From Litorisediminicola beolgyonensis (GTDB lineage Bacteria; Pseudomonadota; Alphaproteobacteria; Rhodobacterales; Rhodobacteraceae), in contig NZ_JBHTMU010000008.1 in NCBI RefSeq assembly GCF_042679605.1, positions 62,001 through 126,000 on the forward strand: a stretch of DNA of 64,000 nt, written 5' to 3'. Every line of letters starts with the position of its first letter. Position 1 is the stretch's first letter. Positions 41,149 through 49,543 of this stretch are shown piece by piece. The position numbers and the translations under genes are program-made. The notes beneath the pieces were generated by a model, which was not told where the DNA came from, did not search any database, and worked only from the letters and a program-made list of their open reading frames with translations.

Positions 41149-41817
41149 TCACCCCCCCACGTCCTTGCCGACAACAAGGCAGCGCGGCGCGCCCTGCGCC
41201 ACGCATTCGATCTCGCGGAAGATCACCGGAAAGCCGAGCAGCGTCTTGGTATAGCCCGACGGCACGCCGACCTGCATCCAGCAGGCCGCGCAATCACAGA
41301 CACCGAACCGCCGGATATGCTCGGTTCCGGCGACGCTGTCGGTCCAGTGAAACTCGCCGTGATAGGTCTTGCGCTTGGCGTCGAACTCGAAGCGCCGCGT
41401 GGTGACCTTGGCGTAGCCCTCGATCGTGTGGAGCCTCGGCCCGGCGGCGAGTGCGGCGGTCAGGTCCTGCTGCGGAAAGCGGTTCATCACGATATGGGCG
41501 AGCTTGACCCCTTCCTGCCAGCCGATCCGCATAGACTGGATGCGCGTGTGCTGGGTGCCCTTGTCCTGGATCATCTGGGCCATCAGCGCGCCCAGCACAT
41601 CCGCCTGCATCAGCACCATGCGGTTGTCGTTGAACCAGATCCGCCCATCGCCCAGCGCGAATTGCAGCGCGTCGGCCAGGTCGTTCAGCGTCGGCGGAGC
41701 GCCCTCATCCAGCAGCAGACTGTCGCCCCGCTGGAGAATCCGCGGCGCGCGTCGCGACACCTCGCGCAGGGACACGCGCGTGGCATTTTCACTATTTTCA
41801 AAATCTGAATCGCTCAT
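41149..41817 (-). CDS. Sensor half (XylR_N and V4R domains) of a split DmpR/XylR-like activator
   Basis: The 222-residue segment matches the aromatic-sensing part of DmpR/XylR/PoxR proteins. An activator XylR N-terminal domain (FNDNRMVLMQADVLGALMAQM, RIGWQEGVKLAHIVMNRFP, GPRLHTIEGYAKV) leads into a V4R domain ending ECVAQGAPRCLVVGK. In DmpR the next part reads VGKPAEEWDD; here it is VGKDVGG, then TGA (41149-41151), then RDD in the same frame. The stop therefore falls where Trp is expected. The whole would be about 579 residues against 563 for DmpR. It probably senses the substrate of the divergent aldehyde/alcohol dehydrogenase operon. Confidence 0.82.
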   Translation of the reverse strand: MSDSDFENSENATRVSLREVSRRAPRILQRGDSLLLDEGAPPTLNDLADALQFALGDGRIWFNDNRMVLMQADVLGALMAQMIQDKGTQHTRIQSMRIGWQEGVKLAHIVMNRFPQQDLTAALAAGPRLHTIEGYAKVTTRRFEFDAKRKTYHGEFHWTDSVAGTEHIRRFGVCDCAACWMQVGVPSGYTKTLLGFPVIFREIECVAQGAPRCLVVGKDVGG

Positions 41818-41834
41818 TTCATAAAATTATGAAA
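41817..41834. promoter_or_regulatory. 18-bp inverted repeat at the start of the sensor gene
   Basis: TTTCATAA (41817-41824) and TTATGAAA (41827-41834) form a perfect inverted repeat with a 2-bp centre, overlapping the start codon of the leftward sensor gene. The 183-bp gap to the aldehyde dehydrogenase is AT-rich. The repeat is a candidate operator for the divergent pair; I see no clear sigma-54 promoter (GG-N10-GC) in the gap. Confidence 0.42.
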
Positions 41835-42000
41835 CACCGACACCCTCGTGGGAAGCTATTTTCCAATTAAAATTACATGCACTTATCTCAATTCCGCACA
41901 TCCCATTAAGATTTTTCTTCCTGAAATGACGGCCCGAGCGGCAGAAATTCCGGCAACCGACGCACCGGGGAGGGTCGCGTCTGTGAATGGGAGGAAGACG

Positions 42001-43479
42001 ATGGACGGCAATACCATGCCATTTCTGGACGAGAGCGTCTGGAGCGGAAAGATTTACCTGAGCGACTGGGTTGCGGGTTCTGCGGGGACCCGCACGGTGA
42101 CCGCCCCCGCGGACGGCTCGGCCGTCGCGGTCGTGGGCGAGGCGAGTGCCGCCGACCTGGCCGATGCCGCGCGCAAGGCCGCCGCGGCGCAACCCGCATG
42201 GGAGGCCACGGCCCCCGAGGCGCGCGCCGCGATCCTCAACCGCGCCGCCAGCGTTCTGGAAGAGAACGCCGAAGAGCTCATGCCCTGGATCATCCGCGAA
42301 AGCGGATCGATCCCGCCCAAGGCCGGCATCGAGATCCAGCACAGCGCCGGTTTCCTGCGCGCCGCCGCCGAGGCCGCGACCCAGGGCGGGGCAACCTCGC
42401 TGCCCTCCGTCGATGGCCGCGAGGCCGAGGAACAGCTGATCCGCGTCGCGCATGGCGTCGTCGGCGTCATCTCCCCCTTCAACTTCCCGCTGATCCTGTC
42501 GATCCGGGCGATTGCCGCGGCGCTCGCCACCGGCAACGCGGTGGTGCACAAGCCCGACCCGCGCACGCCGGTCTCGGGCGGCGTGATGATTGCCCGCGCC
42601 TTCCAGGAGGCCGGTCTGCCCGAGGGTCTCCTGCATATCGTGCCCGGTGGTGCGGATGTGGGCGTCGCGATGTGCGAGGACCCGAATATCGCGATGGTCT
42701 CCTTCACCGACTCGCCCGAGATCGGCGCGCGGGTGGGTGAGGCCTGCGGGCGGAACCTCAAGAAGGTCCAGCTCGAGCTCGGCGGCAAGAATGCCCTGAT
42801 CGTGATGGACGATGCAGATATCGATGTCGCGGCCTCGAACGCCGCCTGGGGCGCGTGGCTGCACCAGGGCCAGATCTGCATGGCGACAGGTCTGATCCTC
42901 GCGCCGGCCGCGCTGGCCCCGCAACTCGCGGAAGCGCTCGCCGCGAAGGCACAGGCGCTTCCCGTGGGCGACCCGGCGAAAGAGCAATGCGCTCTGGGGC
43001 CGCTGATCGTGGAGGCCGAGGCCACCCGGATCAAGGCCATCGTCGATGACGCGGTGGCGCAGGGCGCCGTGCTCCATGCGGGCGGCGCACCCAACGGGAC
43101 GATGTTCCCGGCGACCGTTCTCTCTGGCGTCCGCCCCGGCATGCGTGCCTTCGACGAGGAGATCTTCGGCCCCGTCGCCGTGGTCGCCAGCTACGAGGAC
43201 GACGACGACGCGGTGGCATTGGCCAACCGGACCGAGTTCGGTCTCGTCGGCTCGGTCATCGGGCGTGACGTCGCCGGCGCCAAGGCGCTCGGCATGCGGC
43301 TCAAGGTCGGTCACCTGCATATCAACGACCAGACCGTCACCGCCTCGCCGCTGGCGCCCTTTGGCGGGCGCGGCCGGTCCGGGAATGGCAGCCGGATCTC
43401 CGGCCCCGCGATCTGGGAGGAGTTCACCCAGTATCTCTGGGTGACGATCAAGCCCGAAGCGACCCCCTACCCGTTCTGA
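42001..43479 (+). CDS. Aldehyde dehydrogenase, benzaldehyde/vanillin dehydrogenase-like
   Basis: The 492-residue NAD(P)-dependent enzyme has VVGVISPFNFPLILSIRAIA with the catalytic Asn, the glutamate in VQLELGGKNALIV and the nucleophile Cys in GQICMATG. EEIFGPVAVV and a C-terminal NDQTVTASPLAPFGGRGRSG follow. It resembles benzaldehyde dehydrogenases (XylC-like). GGGAGGAAGACG precedes ATG 42001. It heads an operon with a zinc alcohol dehydrogenase, so the pair would turn an alcohol into its acid. Exact substrate is inferred from the family and the DmpR-like regulator. Confidence 0.87.
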   Translation: MDGNTMPFLDESVWSGKIYLSDWVAGSAGTRTVTAPADGSAVAVVGEASAADLADAARKAAAAQPAWEATAPEARAAILNRAASVLEENAEELMPWIIRESGSIPPKAGIEIQHSAGFLRAAAEAATQGGATSLPSVDGREAEEQLIRVAHGVVGVISPFNFPLILSIRAIAAALATGNAVVHKPDPRTPVSGGVMIARAFQEAGLPEGLLHIVPGGADVGVAMCEDPNIAMVSFTDSPEIGARVGEACGRNLKKVQLELGGKNALIVMDDADIDVAASNAAWGAWLHQGQICMATGLILAPAALAPQLAEALAAKAQALPVGDPAKEQCALGPLIVEAEATRIKAIVDDAVAQGAVLHAGGAPNGTMFPATVLSGVRPGMRAFDEEIFGPVAVVASYEDDDDAVALANRTEFGLVGSVIGRDVAGAKALGMRLKVGHLHINDQTVTASPLAPFGGRGRSGNGSRISGPAIWEEFTQYLWVTIKPEATPYPF

Positions 43480-43583
43480 TCCATCGGCTCCGCGCGCTCC
43501 GACAGGGCGCGCGGCCCGATCCCAGTTCAGCCTGCACCCGCCACGGGTGCGGGACCGAAACCTGCATGCCGGAGAACGCCCCC

Positions 43584-44693
43584 ATGCCCCTGAACATCCA
43601 AGCCGCCGTCGCCCGAAAACAGGATGGCGACCTCAGCATCGAAGACCTGACCCTCGACGATCCGCGCGACGACGAGATCCTCGTCAAGGTCGTGGCCACC
43701 GGCGTCTGCCACACCGACCTCGTGGTGATCGCGGGCCATCTGCCGACGCCCATGCCGGTCGTCCTCGGCCATGAAGGCGCGGGCATCGTCGAGGCGGTCG
43801 GCGCCAAGGTCACCAAGGTCAAGCCCGGCGACAGTGTGGTGATGACCTACAACACCTGCGGCACCTGCCCGTCCTGCCGGGACGACGCGATGTCCTATTG
43901 CTACGAGTTTTTCCCGCGGAACTTCTTCGCCACCCGGCCGGATGGCAGCCTGCCGCTGCAGGCCGGATCGGATCCGGTGCATGGCAATTTCTTCGGGCAA
44001 TCGTCCTGGGCGACCCATGCGCTGGCGACCGAGCGCAACGTGGTCAAGGTCGACGCCACCGGCGACGAGCTGGCGCTGATGGGCCCCTTGGCCTGCGGCG
44101 TGCAGACCGGCGCGGGCACCGTGATCAACGCGCTGAAGCTCGAAGCGGGCAAGAGCTTCGTCTGTTTCGGCGCCGGGTCGGTGGGTCTCTCGGCCATTCT
44201 GGCCGCGGCGGCCCAGGGGGCCAGCCAGATCATCGCCGTCGACATGCATGGCTCGCGCCTCGACCTGGCGCGGGAGCTCGGAGCGACCGACACGCTGAAC
44301 GCGGCCGACGAGGACATCGTCGCGCGCATCAAGGAGATCACCGGCGGCGGCGCGGCCTACGCGCTCGACACCACCGGACTGACCCCGGTGATCCGCCAGG
44401 CGGTCGAGGCGCTGGCACCGCGCGGCAAGGCGGCGGTGCTGGGCGCCCCGGCCCCGGGCTCGGAGATCATCGTCGACAACACCGACTTCATGTCGACCGG
44501 CAAGACCCTGATGGGCGTCGTCGAGGGCGAAAGCGACGGCGACACCTTCATCCCGCAGCTGATCGAGCTCTGGCGCGCGGGGCGCTTCCCCTTCGACCGG
44601 CTCGTCACCTTCTACCCCTTCTCCGAGATCAACCGCGCCATCCACGACAGCCACGCGGGCACCACGATCAAGCCGATCCTCAGGATCGGATGA
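43584..44693 (+). CDS. Zinc-dependent alcohol dehydrogenase, aryl-alcohol type (XylB-like)
   Basis: The 369-residue enzyme is a medium-chain NAD-dependent dehydrogenase. Catalytic zinc ligands are in GVCHTDLVV and GHEGAGIVE. The structural zinc Cys set is CGTCPSCRDDAMSYC, and the nucleotide fold is VCFGAGSVGLSAILAA. I start at ATG 43584, with GGAGA upstream; ATG 43566 is an alternative. It follows the aldehyde dehydrogenase after 104 bp and likely supplies its substrate by oxidising benzyl-type or other primary alcohols. Confidence 0.88.
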   Translation: MPLNIQAAVARKQDGDLSIEDLTLDDPRDDEILVKVVATGVCHTDLVVIAGHLPTPMPVVLGHEGAGIVEAVGAKVTKVKPGDSVVMTYNTCGTCPSCRDDAMSYCYEFFPRNFFATRPDGSLPLQAGSDPVHGNFFGQSSWATHALATERNVVKVDATGDELALMGPLACGVQTGAGTVINALKLEAGKSFVCFGAGSVGLSAILAAAAQGASQIIAVDMHGSRLDLARELGATDTLNAADEDIVARIKEITGGGAAYALDTTGLTPVIRQAVEALAPRGKAAVLGAPAPGSEIIVDNTDFMSTGKTLMGVVEGESDGDTFIPQLIELWRAGRFPFDRLVTFYPFSEINRAIHDSHAGTTIKPILRIG

Positions 44694-44736
44694 CCGCCGG
44701 ACGATCGGCACATTCCATAACAACGAGGGACCAGAC

Positions 44737-45648
44737 ATGAACCGAACACTGCTCTTTGCCGCGGCGCTTCTCGCGGCGACGCCCGCCCTGGCGCGCGAAC
44801 CCGGCACACCCGCCGTGATGCCGTCGGGCGCGACGATGGGTGTGCCCGTCGGCGCCAACTTCCCGGTGCCGGGCTTCTATCTCTCCAGCCGCTCGGCTCT
44901 GGTGCGCGGCAAGGTCTATGACGACACCGGCACCGATACAGGCCAGTCGCTCGACGTGAACGTCACCGCGGTGCAGCTGCACTGGACACCGGGCGTCGAG
45001 ATCCTCGGCGGCACCTATCGCGCGATGGGGATCATGGCGTTCCAGGACCTCGACTTCGCGGTCGGCGGCACCAGCGTCGGCAAGAACACCAGCGTCTCCG
45101 ACCTGACGATCAGCCCGCTCAACATCCACTGGATGGTCGCACCGGGCGTCTTCACCACCGTGGGCCTGGGCTTCAGCCTGCCCCTGGGCGAGTTCGAACC
45201 GGCCGGCCCCGGCGCCGGGCCGAATGGCGGCCTCGGCGCACCGGCCCTGGCGCTCAACGCGGGCTTTTCCTACCTGCGCGACGGTTGGAACCTGTCAGCC
45301 GACGTCAATTACTTCATCCATGGCGAGAACGAGGACACCGGCTACCGCTCGGGCAACGAGGTGCTGGCCAATTTCACCGCCATGCGCGGCTTCGGTGAGA
45401 GCGGCTGGAGCGCCGGCGCGATCGGCTACTGGCGCGACCAGGTCTCCGACGACAAGAACAACGGCACCGCCTATGGCGGCTTCACCGCCGGGCGCGTGAA
45501 GGAGACCGCCATCGGCGTCGCCGTGGCCAAGCGCTTTGGGCCCACCGAGATCTACGCCGATTACACCTGGAACACCCATGCCGAGAACACCGTCGGCGCC
45601 GATACCTTCCGGCTGAACATCACGTTCCCGCTGGGCGGCAAGAAATGA
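44737..45648 (+). CDS. Outer-membrane channel of the phenol MetA-pathway family
   Basis: The 303-residue protein has a signal peptide (ends ATPALAREP) and alternating beta strands ending in a C-terminal aromatic-type strand (FRLNITFPLGGKK). Motifs such as VTAVQLHWTPGVEILGG, VGLGFSLPLGEF and VNYFIHGENEDTGYRSGNE match the Phenol_MetA_deg family, thought to bring aromatic compounds through the outer membrane. Placement between the dehydrogenases and the ABC importer supports substrate entry. Confidence 0.82.
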   Translation: MNRTLLFAAALLAATPALAREPGTPAVMPSGATMGVPVGANFPVPGFYLSSRSALVRGKVYDDTGTDTGQSLDVNVTAVQLHWTPGVEILGGTYRAMGIMAFQDLDFAVGGTSVGKNTSVSDLTISPLNIHWMVAPGVFTTVGLGFSLPLGEFEPAGPGAGPNGGLGAPALALNAGFSYLRDGWNLSADVNYFIHGENEDTGYRSGNEVLANFTAMRGFGESGWSAGAIGYWRDQVSDDKNNGTAYGGFTAGRVKETAIGVAVAKRFGPTEIYADYTWNTHAENTVGADTFRLNITFPLGGKK

Positions 45649-45708
45649 TCCATGCGGCCCGCCGCAGGATGCAGCGGGCCGGTCACAACACGTGAAGGGG
45701 AGGACACC

Positions 45709-46995
45709 ATGACGTATCGACTGAACCGGCGCCGCTTCGGCGCACTCGCGGGGGCCGCGGCCCTTGCTCCGGCACTATCCACCACCGTCCGCGCCACGAC
45801 CGACGAGACGATCCGCATCGGCTGGATCGGTCCGCGCTCGGGACCGCTCGGCATCTTCGGCGAGGCCGATGCCTGGCTCGCCGAGACGGTCACCGCCAAG
45901 CACGCGGGCGGCCTCCAGATCGGAGACCGCAGCTACGCGGTCGAGATCGTCATGGTCGACACCCAGTCCGACCCAGTCCGCGCCAGCCAGGAGACGCGCA
46001 ACCTGATCAACGGCCAGGCGCCGGACATCATCATCTCGTCCTCGACCCCCGAGACGACCAACCCGGTCGCGGATGCCTGCGAGGCGTCGGGCGTGCCGTC
46101 GATCACCACGATCGCGCCGTGGGAGGCCTTCTATTTCGGTCGCGGCGGCAAGCCCGGCGAGAAGTCCTTCAAGTGGACCTACCATTTCAGCTTCGGCGCG
46201 GGCGATTTCGCGCCGCTCTATGCCGATGGCTGGAGCAAGATCGACACCAACCGCAAGGTCGGGATGCTGGTCCCGAACGACGCCGACGGCAACGCGATCC
46301 GCGCCGGTCTGATCCCCGCGCTCGAGGCGCAGGGCTTCGAGATCTTCGACGCGGGCCCCTACGAGAACATGTCGGCGGATTTCTCGAACCAGATCAACTA
46401 CTTCAAGCAGAACGACGTCGACATCATCAACACCTTCCCATTCCCGCCGGATTTCCCGGTGTTCTGGCGGCAAGCCGCGCAGCTGGGTCTCGCGCAAGAG
46501 CTCAAGATCATGCAGATGGCCAAGGCGGGTCTCTTCGCCGCCGAGATGGAGGCGCTCGGCAGCCTCGGCTACGGGCTCTGCACAGGCGCCTACTGGCACC
46601 GCGATTTCCCGACCACCTCTCCGGCGACCGGCCTGAAGAGCGCCGAGCTGGCCTCGGGGTTCGAAGAGACCATCGGCAAGCAATGGACCCAGCAGGCCGG
46701 CGCGCAGGCCGCGTTTCTGGACGTGACGCTGGCCGCACTGACCGCCTCGGGCAATCCCAAGGACAAGGCCGCCGTCGCCGTCGCGCTCGACACGCTGACC
46801 ACCGAGACCGCGGTCGGCACGGTGGATTTCGCCAACGGCCCGATGCCCGGCATCGCCACCACGCCGCTGGTCAACTGCCAGTGGGTCAAGGCGGCCGAGG
46901 GTCCCTACGAGTTCGACCTTGAGATCACCGCCAACGCGCTCGCGCCGGACGTGCCGATCTCGGCCGATCTCAAGCCCTACAAGATCGGCGGATAA
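45709..46995 (+). CDS. Branched-chain-type ABC substrate-binding protein
   Basis: The 428-residue protein has a Tat-type signal (LNRRRFGALAGAAALAPAL) and the periplasmic binding fold type I of the LivK class: RIGWIGPRSGPLGIFGEA, IIISSSTPETTNPVADACE, KVGMLVPNDADGNAIR. GGGGAGGACACC precedes ATG 45709. In its genomic setting the ligand is probably an aromatic acid or alcohol, not an amino acid. It is the first of five importer genes. Confidence 0.88.
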   Translation: MTYRLNRRRFGALAGAAALAPALSTTVRATTDETIRIGWIGPRSGPLGIFGEADAWLAETVTAKHAGGLQIGDRSYAVEIVMVDTQSDPVRASQETRNLINGQAPDIIISSSTPETTNPVADACEASGVPSITTIAPWEAFYFGRGGKPGEKSFKWTYHFSFGAGDFAPLYADGWSKIDTNRKVGMLVPNDADGNAIRAGLIPALEAQGFEIFDAGPYENMSADFSNQINYFKQNDVDIINTFPFPPDFPVFWRQAAQLGLAQELKIMQMAKAGLFAAEMEALGSLGYGLCTGAYWHRDFPTTSPATGLKSAELASGFEETIGKQWTQQAGAQAAFLDVTLAALTASGNPKDKAAVAVALDTLTTETAVGTVDFANGPMPGIATTPLVNCQWVKAAEGPYEFDLEITANALAPDVPISADLKPYKIGG

Positions 46996-47071
46996 GCCGA
47001 TCTGTGCAGGAGGGGGACATGCTCCTCCCAAGGCCTCCTCCTGCCTTTTCAGCTGACGGAACGCACCTTCC

Positions 47072-47881
47072 ATGACGATGATACCGATTGACAGCATCCA
47101 GACGGCCGATCCGGTTTCCGCGCCCCGTCAGGACGCGCGGGTGGCGATCCCTCATGCGCCACCCGCGCTTTTGGCCGACCACCTCGTGAAACGCTATGGC
47201 AGCCTCAAGGCGCTCGATTCCGTGAGCTTCCAGGCCAGCGAGGGAGAGGCCGTCGGCGTCGTCGGCCCGAACGGCGCAGGCAAGACGACCCTCTTCGGCG
47301 CGCTGGCCGGAACCTTCCCGGTCAATTCCGGGAGCATCCAATTCCGCGGCACCGAGATCACGGGCATGTCGGCGCAGGAGCGCAACATGATGGGCATCGC
47401 CCGCACCTACCAGGTGCCGCGCCCCTTCCGGGGCATGACGATTTTCGAAAACGTGCTGGTCGCGCTCCGGGCCGGAGGCGGCGCCGAGGGCGCCGTTGCC
47501 GTCGAGCAGGCGGCGGAGCTTCTGGAGCGCACCGGTCTCCTGCCTCTGGCGAACACGCCCGCGGGCGCGGTCGGCCTTCTCGATCTCAAGCGGCTCGAGG
47601 TCGCCCGCGCTCTGGCCACCCGACCGCAGGTGATCCTGCTTGACGAGATCGGCGGCGGCCTCACCGAAGCCGAGCTTGTCAAGCTGATCGCCCTGATCCG
47701 GGGCCTCAGCGAGGCCGGTCTGACCATCGTCTGGATCGAACATATCCTTCACGCGCTCCTCAAGGTCGTGACCCGGCTCGTCTGCATGGCCGAAGGCCGC
47801 GTCCTGGCCGAGGGCGATCCGCAGGAGGTCATGGCCGACCCCGCGGTGCGCAGCGCCTATTTCGGAGCGGACGCGGAATGA
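47072..47881 (+). CDS. Branched-chain-type ABC transporter ATPase (LivG-like)
   Basis: The 269-residue ATPase has Walker A VVGPNGAGKTT, Q-loop ARTYQVPRPFRGMT, Walker B VILLDEIGGGL and the LivG-type VWIEHILHALL H-loop. The signature reads LLDLKRLEVARAL in place of the usual LSYGxQRRLEIARAL, a divergent C-loop. A 35-residue N-terminal lead precedes the ATPase core (starting about FYMALLADHLVKRYG-like ADHLVKRYG). ATGA overlap with livF follows. Confidence 0.88.
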   Translation: MTMIPIDSIQTADPVSAPRQDARVAIPHAPPALLADHLVKRYGSLKALDSVSFQASEGEAVGVVGPNGAGKTTLFGALAGTFPVNSGSIQFRGTEITGMSAQERNMMGIARTYQVPRPFRGMTIFENVLVALRAGGGAEGAVAVEQAAELLERTGLLPLANTPAGAVGLLDLKRLEVARALATRPQVILLDEIGGGLTEAELVKLIALIRGLSEAGLTIVWIEHILHALLKVVTRLVCMAEGRVLAEGDPQEVMADPAVRSAYFGADAE

Positions 47882-48603
47882 CTCTCTTTGCCGTCGAAGA
47901 CCTCACCTGCCGCCACGGCCTCCTGACCGCGGTCCAGGGCCTGTCGATCACGCTGAACCGGGGTGAGGTCCTCTGCATCATCGGCGCCAATGGCGCGGGC
48001 AAAACCACCTTCATGCGCGCGCTCGCCGGGGTGCATCGCAACACAGACGGGCGCATACTTCTGGACGGGACCGATATCACCGGTCTCCATGCCTTCGAGC
48101 GCACGCGGCGCGGGATCGCCATGTCGCCCGAGGGACGGCGGCTCTTCTACGACCTGTCCGTCCGCGAGAACCTCCTGATCGCGTCGGAGAACGCGCGCCC
48201 GGGTCCGTGGGATCTGCCGCGCGTGCTGGACACCTTTCCGCAGCTGCGCCCGATCATCGATCTCGCCGCCGGAAACCTGTCTGGCGGACAGCGACAGGCC
48301 GTGGCCATCGGCCGCGCGCTCCTGTCGAATCCCGATGTGCTGCTTCTCGACGAGGTGTCGCTGGGCCTCTCGCCCGCGGCGGTCGAGGGGGTCTACCACT
48401 CGCTGGCCGCGCTCAAGGCCGAGGGCGACATCGCCATGATCGTCGTCGAGCAGGACCTGAACCGCGCGCTCGACTTCGCCGACACCATCCTCTGCATGGC
48501 CGAGGGCCGGACGGAGTTGCAGGGCGCGCCGGACGCGTTCTCCCGCGCGCAGATCACCGACGCCTATTTCGGCATTCACGACAAGGAGACGGCCCATGGC
48601 TGA
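47878..48603 (+). CDS. Branched-chain-type ABC transporter ATPase (LivF-like)
   Basis: The 241-residue ATPase shows Walker A IGANGAGKTTFMRAL, RGIAMSPEGRRLFYDLSV typical of LivF, signature LSGGQRQAVAIGRAL, Walker B VLLLDEVSLGL and an IVVEQDLNRAL H-loop. It overlaps livG by four bases and livH by eight, so the genes are coupled. Confidence 0.9.
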   Translation: MTLFAVEDLTCRHGLLTAVQGLSITLNRGEVLCIIGANGAGKTTFMRALAGVHRNTDGRILLDGTDITGLHAFERTRRGIAMSPEGRRLFYDLSVRENLLIASENARPGPWDLPRVLDTFPQLRPIIDLAAGNLSGGQRQAVAIGRALLSNPDVLLLDEVSLGLSPAAVEGVYHSLAALKAEGDIAMIVVEQDLNRALDFADTILCMAEGRTELQGAPDAFSRAQITDAYFGIHDKETAHG

Positions 48604-49543
48604 CGCGATCCTTCAGGCGCTCGTGCAGGGGGTGCTCCTCGGCGGCTATTACGCGATCATCGCGGTCGGGCTGTCCTTCATGGTCGGGGTGGTGCGCTTC
48701 ATCAACCTCGCGCATGGCGACATGGCCGTGCTCGGCGCGTTCCTCGTCGTGACGTTGACCCAAGCCTTGGGCCTGCCGGTGATCCTCTCCATCGCGATCA
48801 TGCTGCCGGTGATGGCGGTCCTGGGCTGGGTGATGCACGCGGTGCTCTTCGAGCGTGCGATGCGCGGAGGATTCCTCCTGCCGATCCTCGTGACCATCGG
48901 CCTCGGCGCGGCGCTCCAGAACGGGATGTTCGGCATCTGGGGCTCGAACACGCGATCCCTCGGCGCCGATATCGGCCAGCTCTCCTGGGCCAGCTGGAGC
49001 GTGCCCGGCGGCCTTCTCGTCGGCCAGTTGCCCGTGCTGATCTGCGTCTGCGCGGTGCTGGTCATCGGCGCGCTCCACCTGATGCTGCGCTCGAGCAAGC
49101 TCGGCCGCGCGATCAAGGCCACGGCGACCGACCCCGAGGCGGCAGAGCTCTGCGGCGTCGACGCGCGACGTGCGCAGCGGGCGGCCTCGGCCATCGCGGT
49201 CAGTCTTGCGGCGCTGGCGGGCGTCTTCCTCGCGATGCGCGGCCAGATCACGCCCTATGCCGGTCCGGCGCAGCTGATCTTCGCCTTCGAAGCGGTGGTG
49301 ATCGGCGGGCTCGGGTCGATCTGGGGCACGCTGATCGGCGGCATCATCCTCGGGATCAGCCAGTCGCTCGGAGGGCTGGTGTCCAACCAGGCCTCGCTCC
49401 TGACCGGGCATCTCGTGTTCCTGGTGGTGCTCATGGTGCGGCTGATGCGGACCAGCTCGGCGGAACATGGCGGCTGGCGGGCCAGTCTTCGGGGCTGGCG
49501 TCGGACTAGATCCGCGCGTGACATGAAAGGAAAACCGGCATGA
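48596..49543 (+). CDS. Branched-chain-type ABC transporter permease (LivH-like)
   Basis: The 315-residue protein has about eight membrane helices. LivH family landmarks are VLLGGYYAIIAVGLSFMVGV, FINLAHGDMAVLGAF and the EAA-type region SSKLGRAIKATATDPEAAEL, with FEAVVIGGLGSIWGTLIGG near the end. It starts inside livF and its stop overlaps livM. Confidence 0.9.
   Translation: MADAILQALVQGVLLGGYYAIIAVGLSFMVGVVRFINLAHGDMAVLGAFLVVTLTQALGLPVILSIAIMLPVMAVLGWVMHAVLFERAMRGGFLLPILVTIGLGAALQNGMFGIWGSNTRSLGADIGQLSWASWSVPGGLLVGQLPVLICVCAVLVIGALHLMLRSSKLGRAIKATATDPEAAELCGVDARRAQRAASAIAVSLAALAGVFLAMRGQITPYAGPAQLIFAFEAVVIGGLGSIWGTLIGGIILGISQSLGGLVSNQASLLTGHLVFLVVLMVRLMRTSSAEHGGWRASLRGWRRTRSARDMKGKPA

Noticed and set aside
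41835..42000. Sigma-54 promoter before the aldehyde dehydrogenase
   Set aside because: The nearest match (GGCAGAAATTCCGGCA) has the wrong GG-to-GC spacing, and the regulator lacks GAFTGA.
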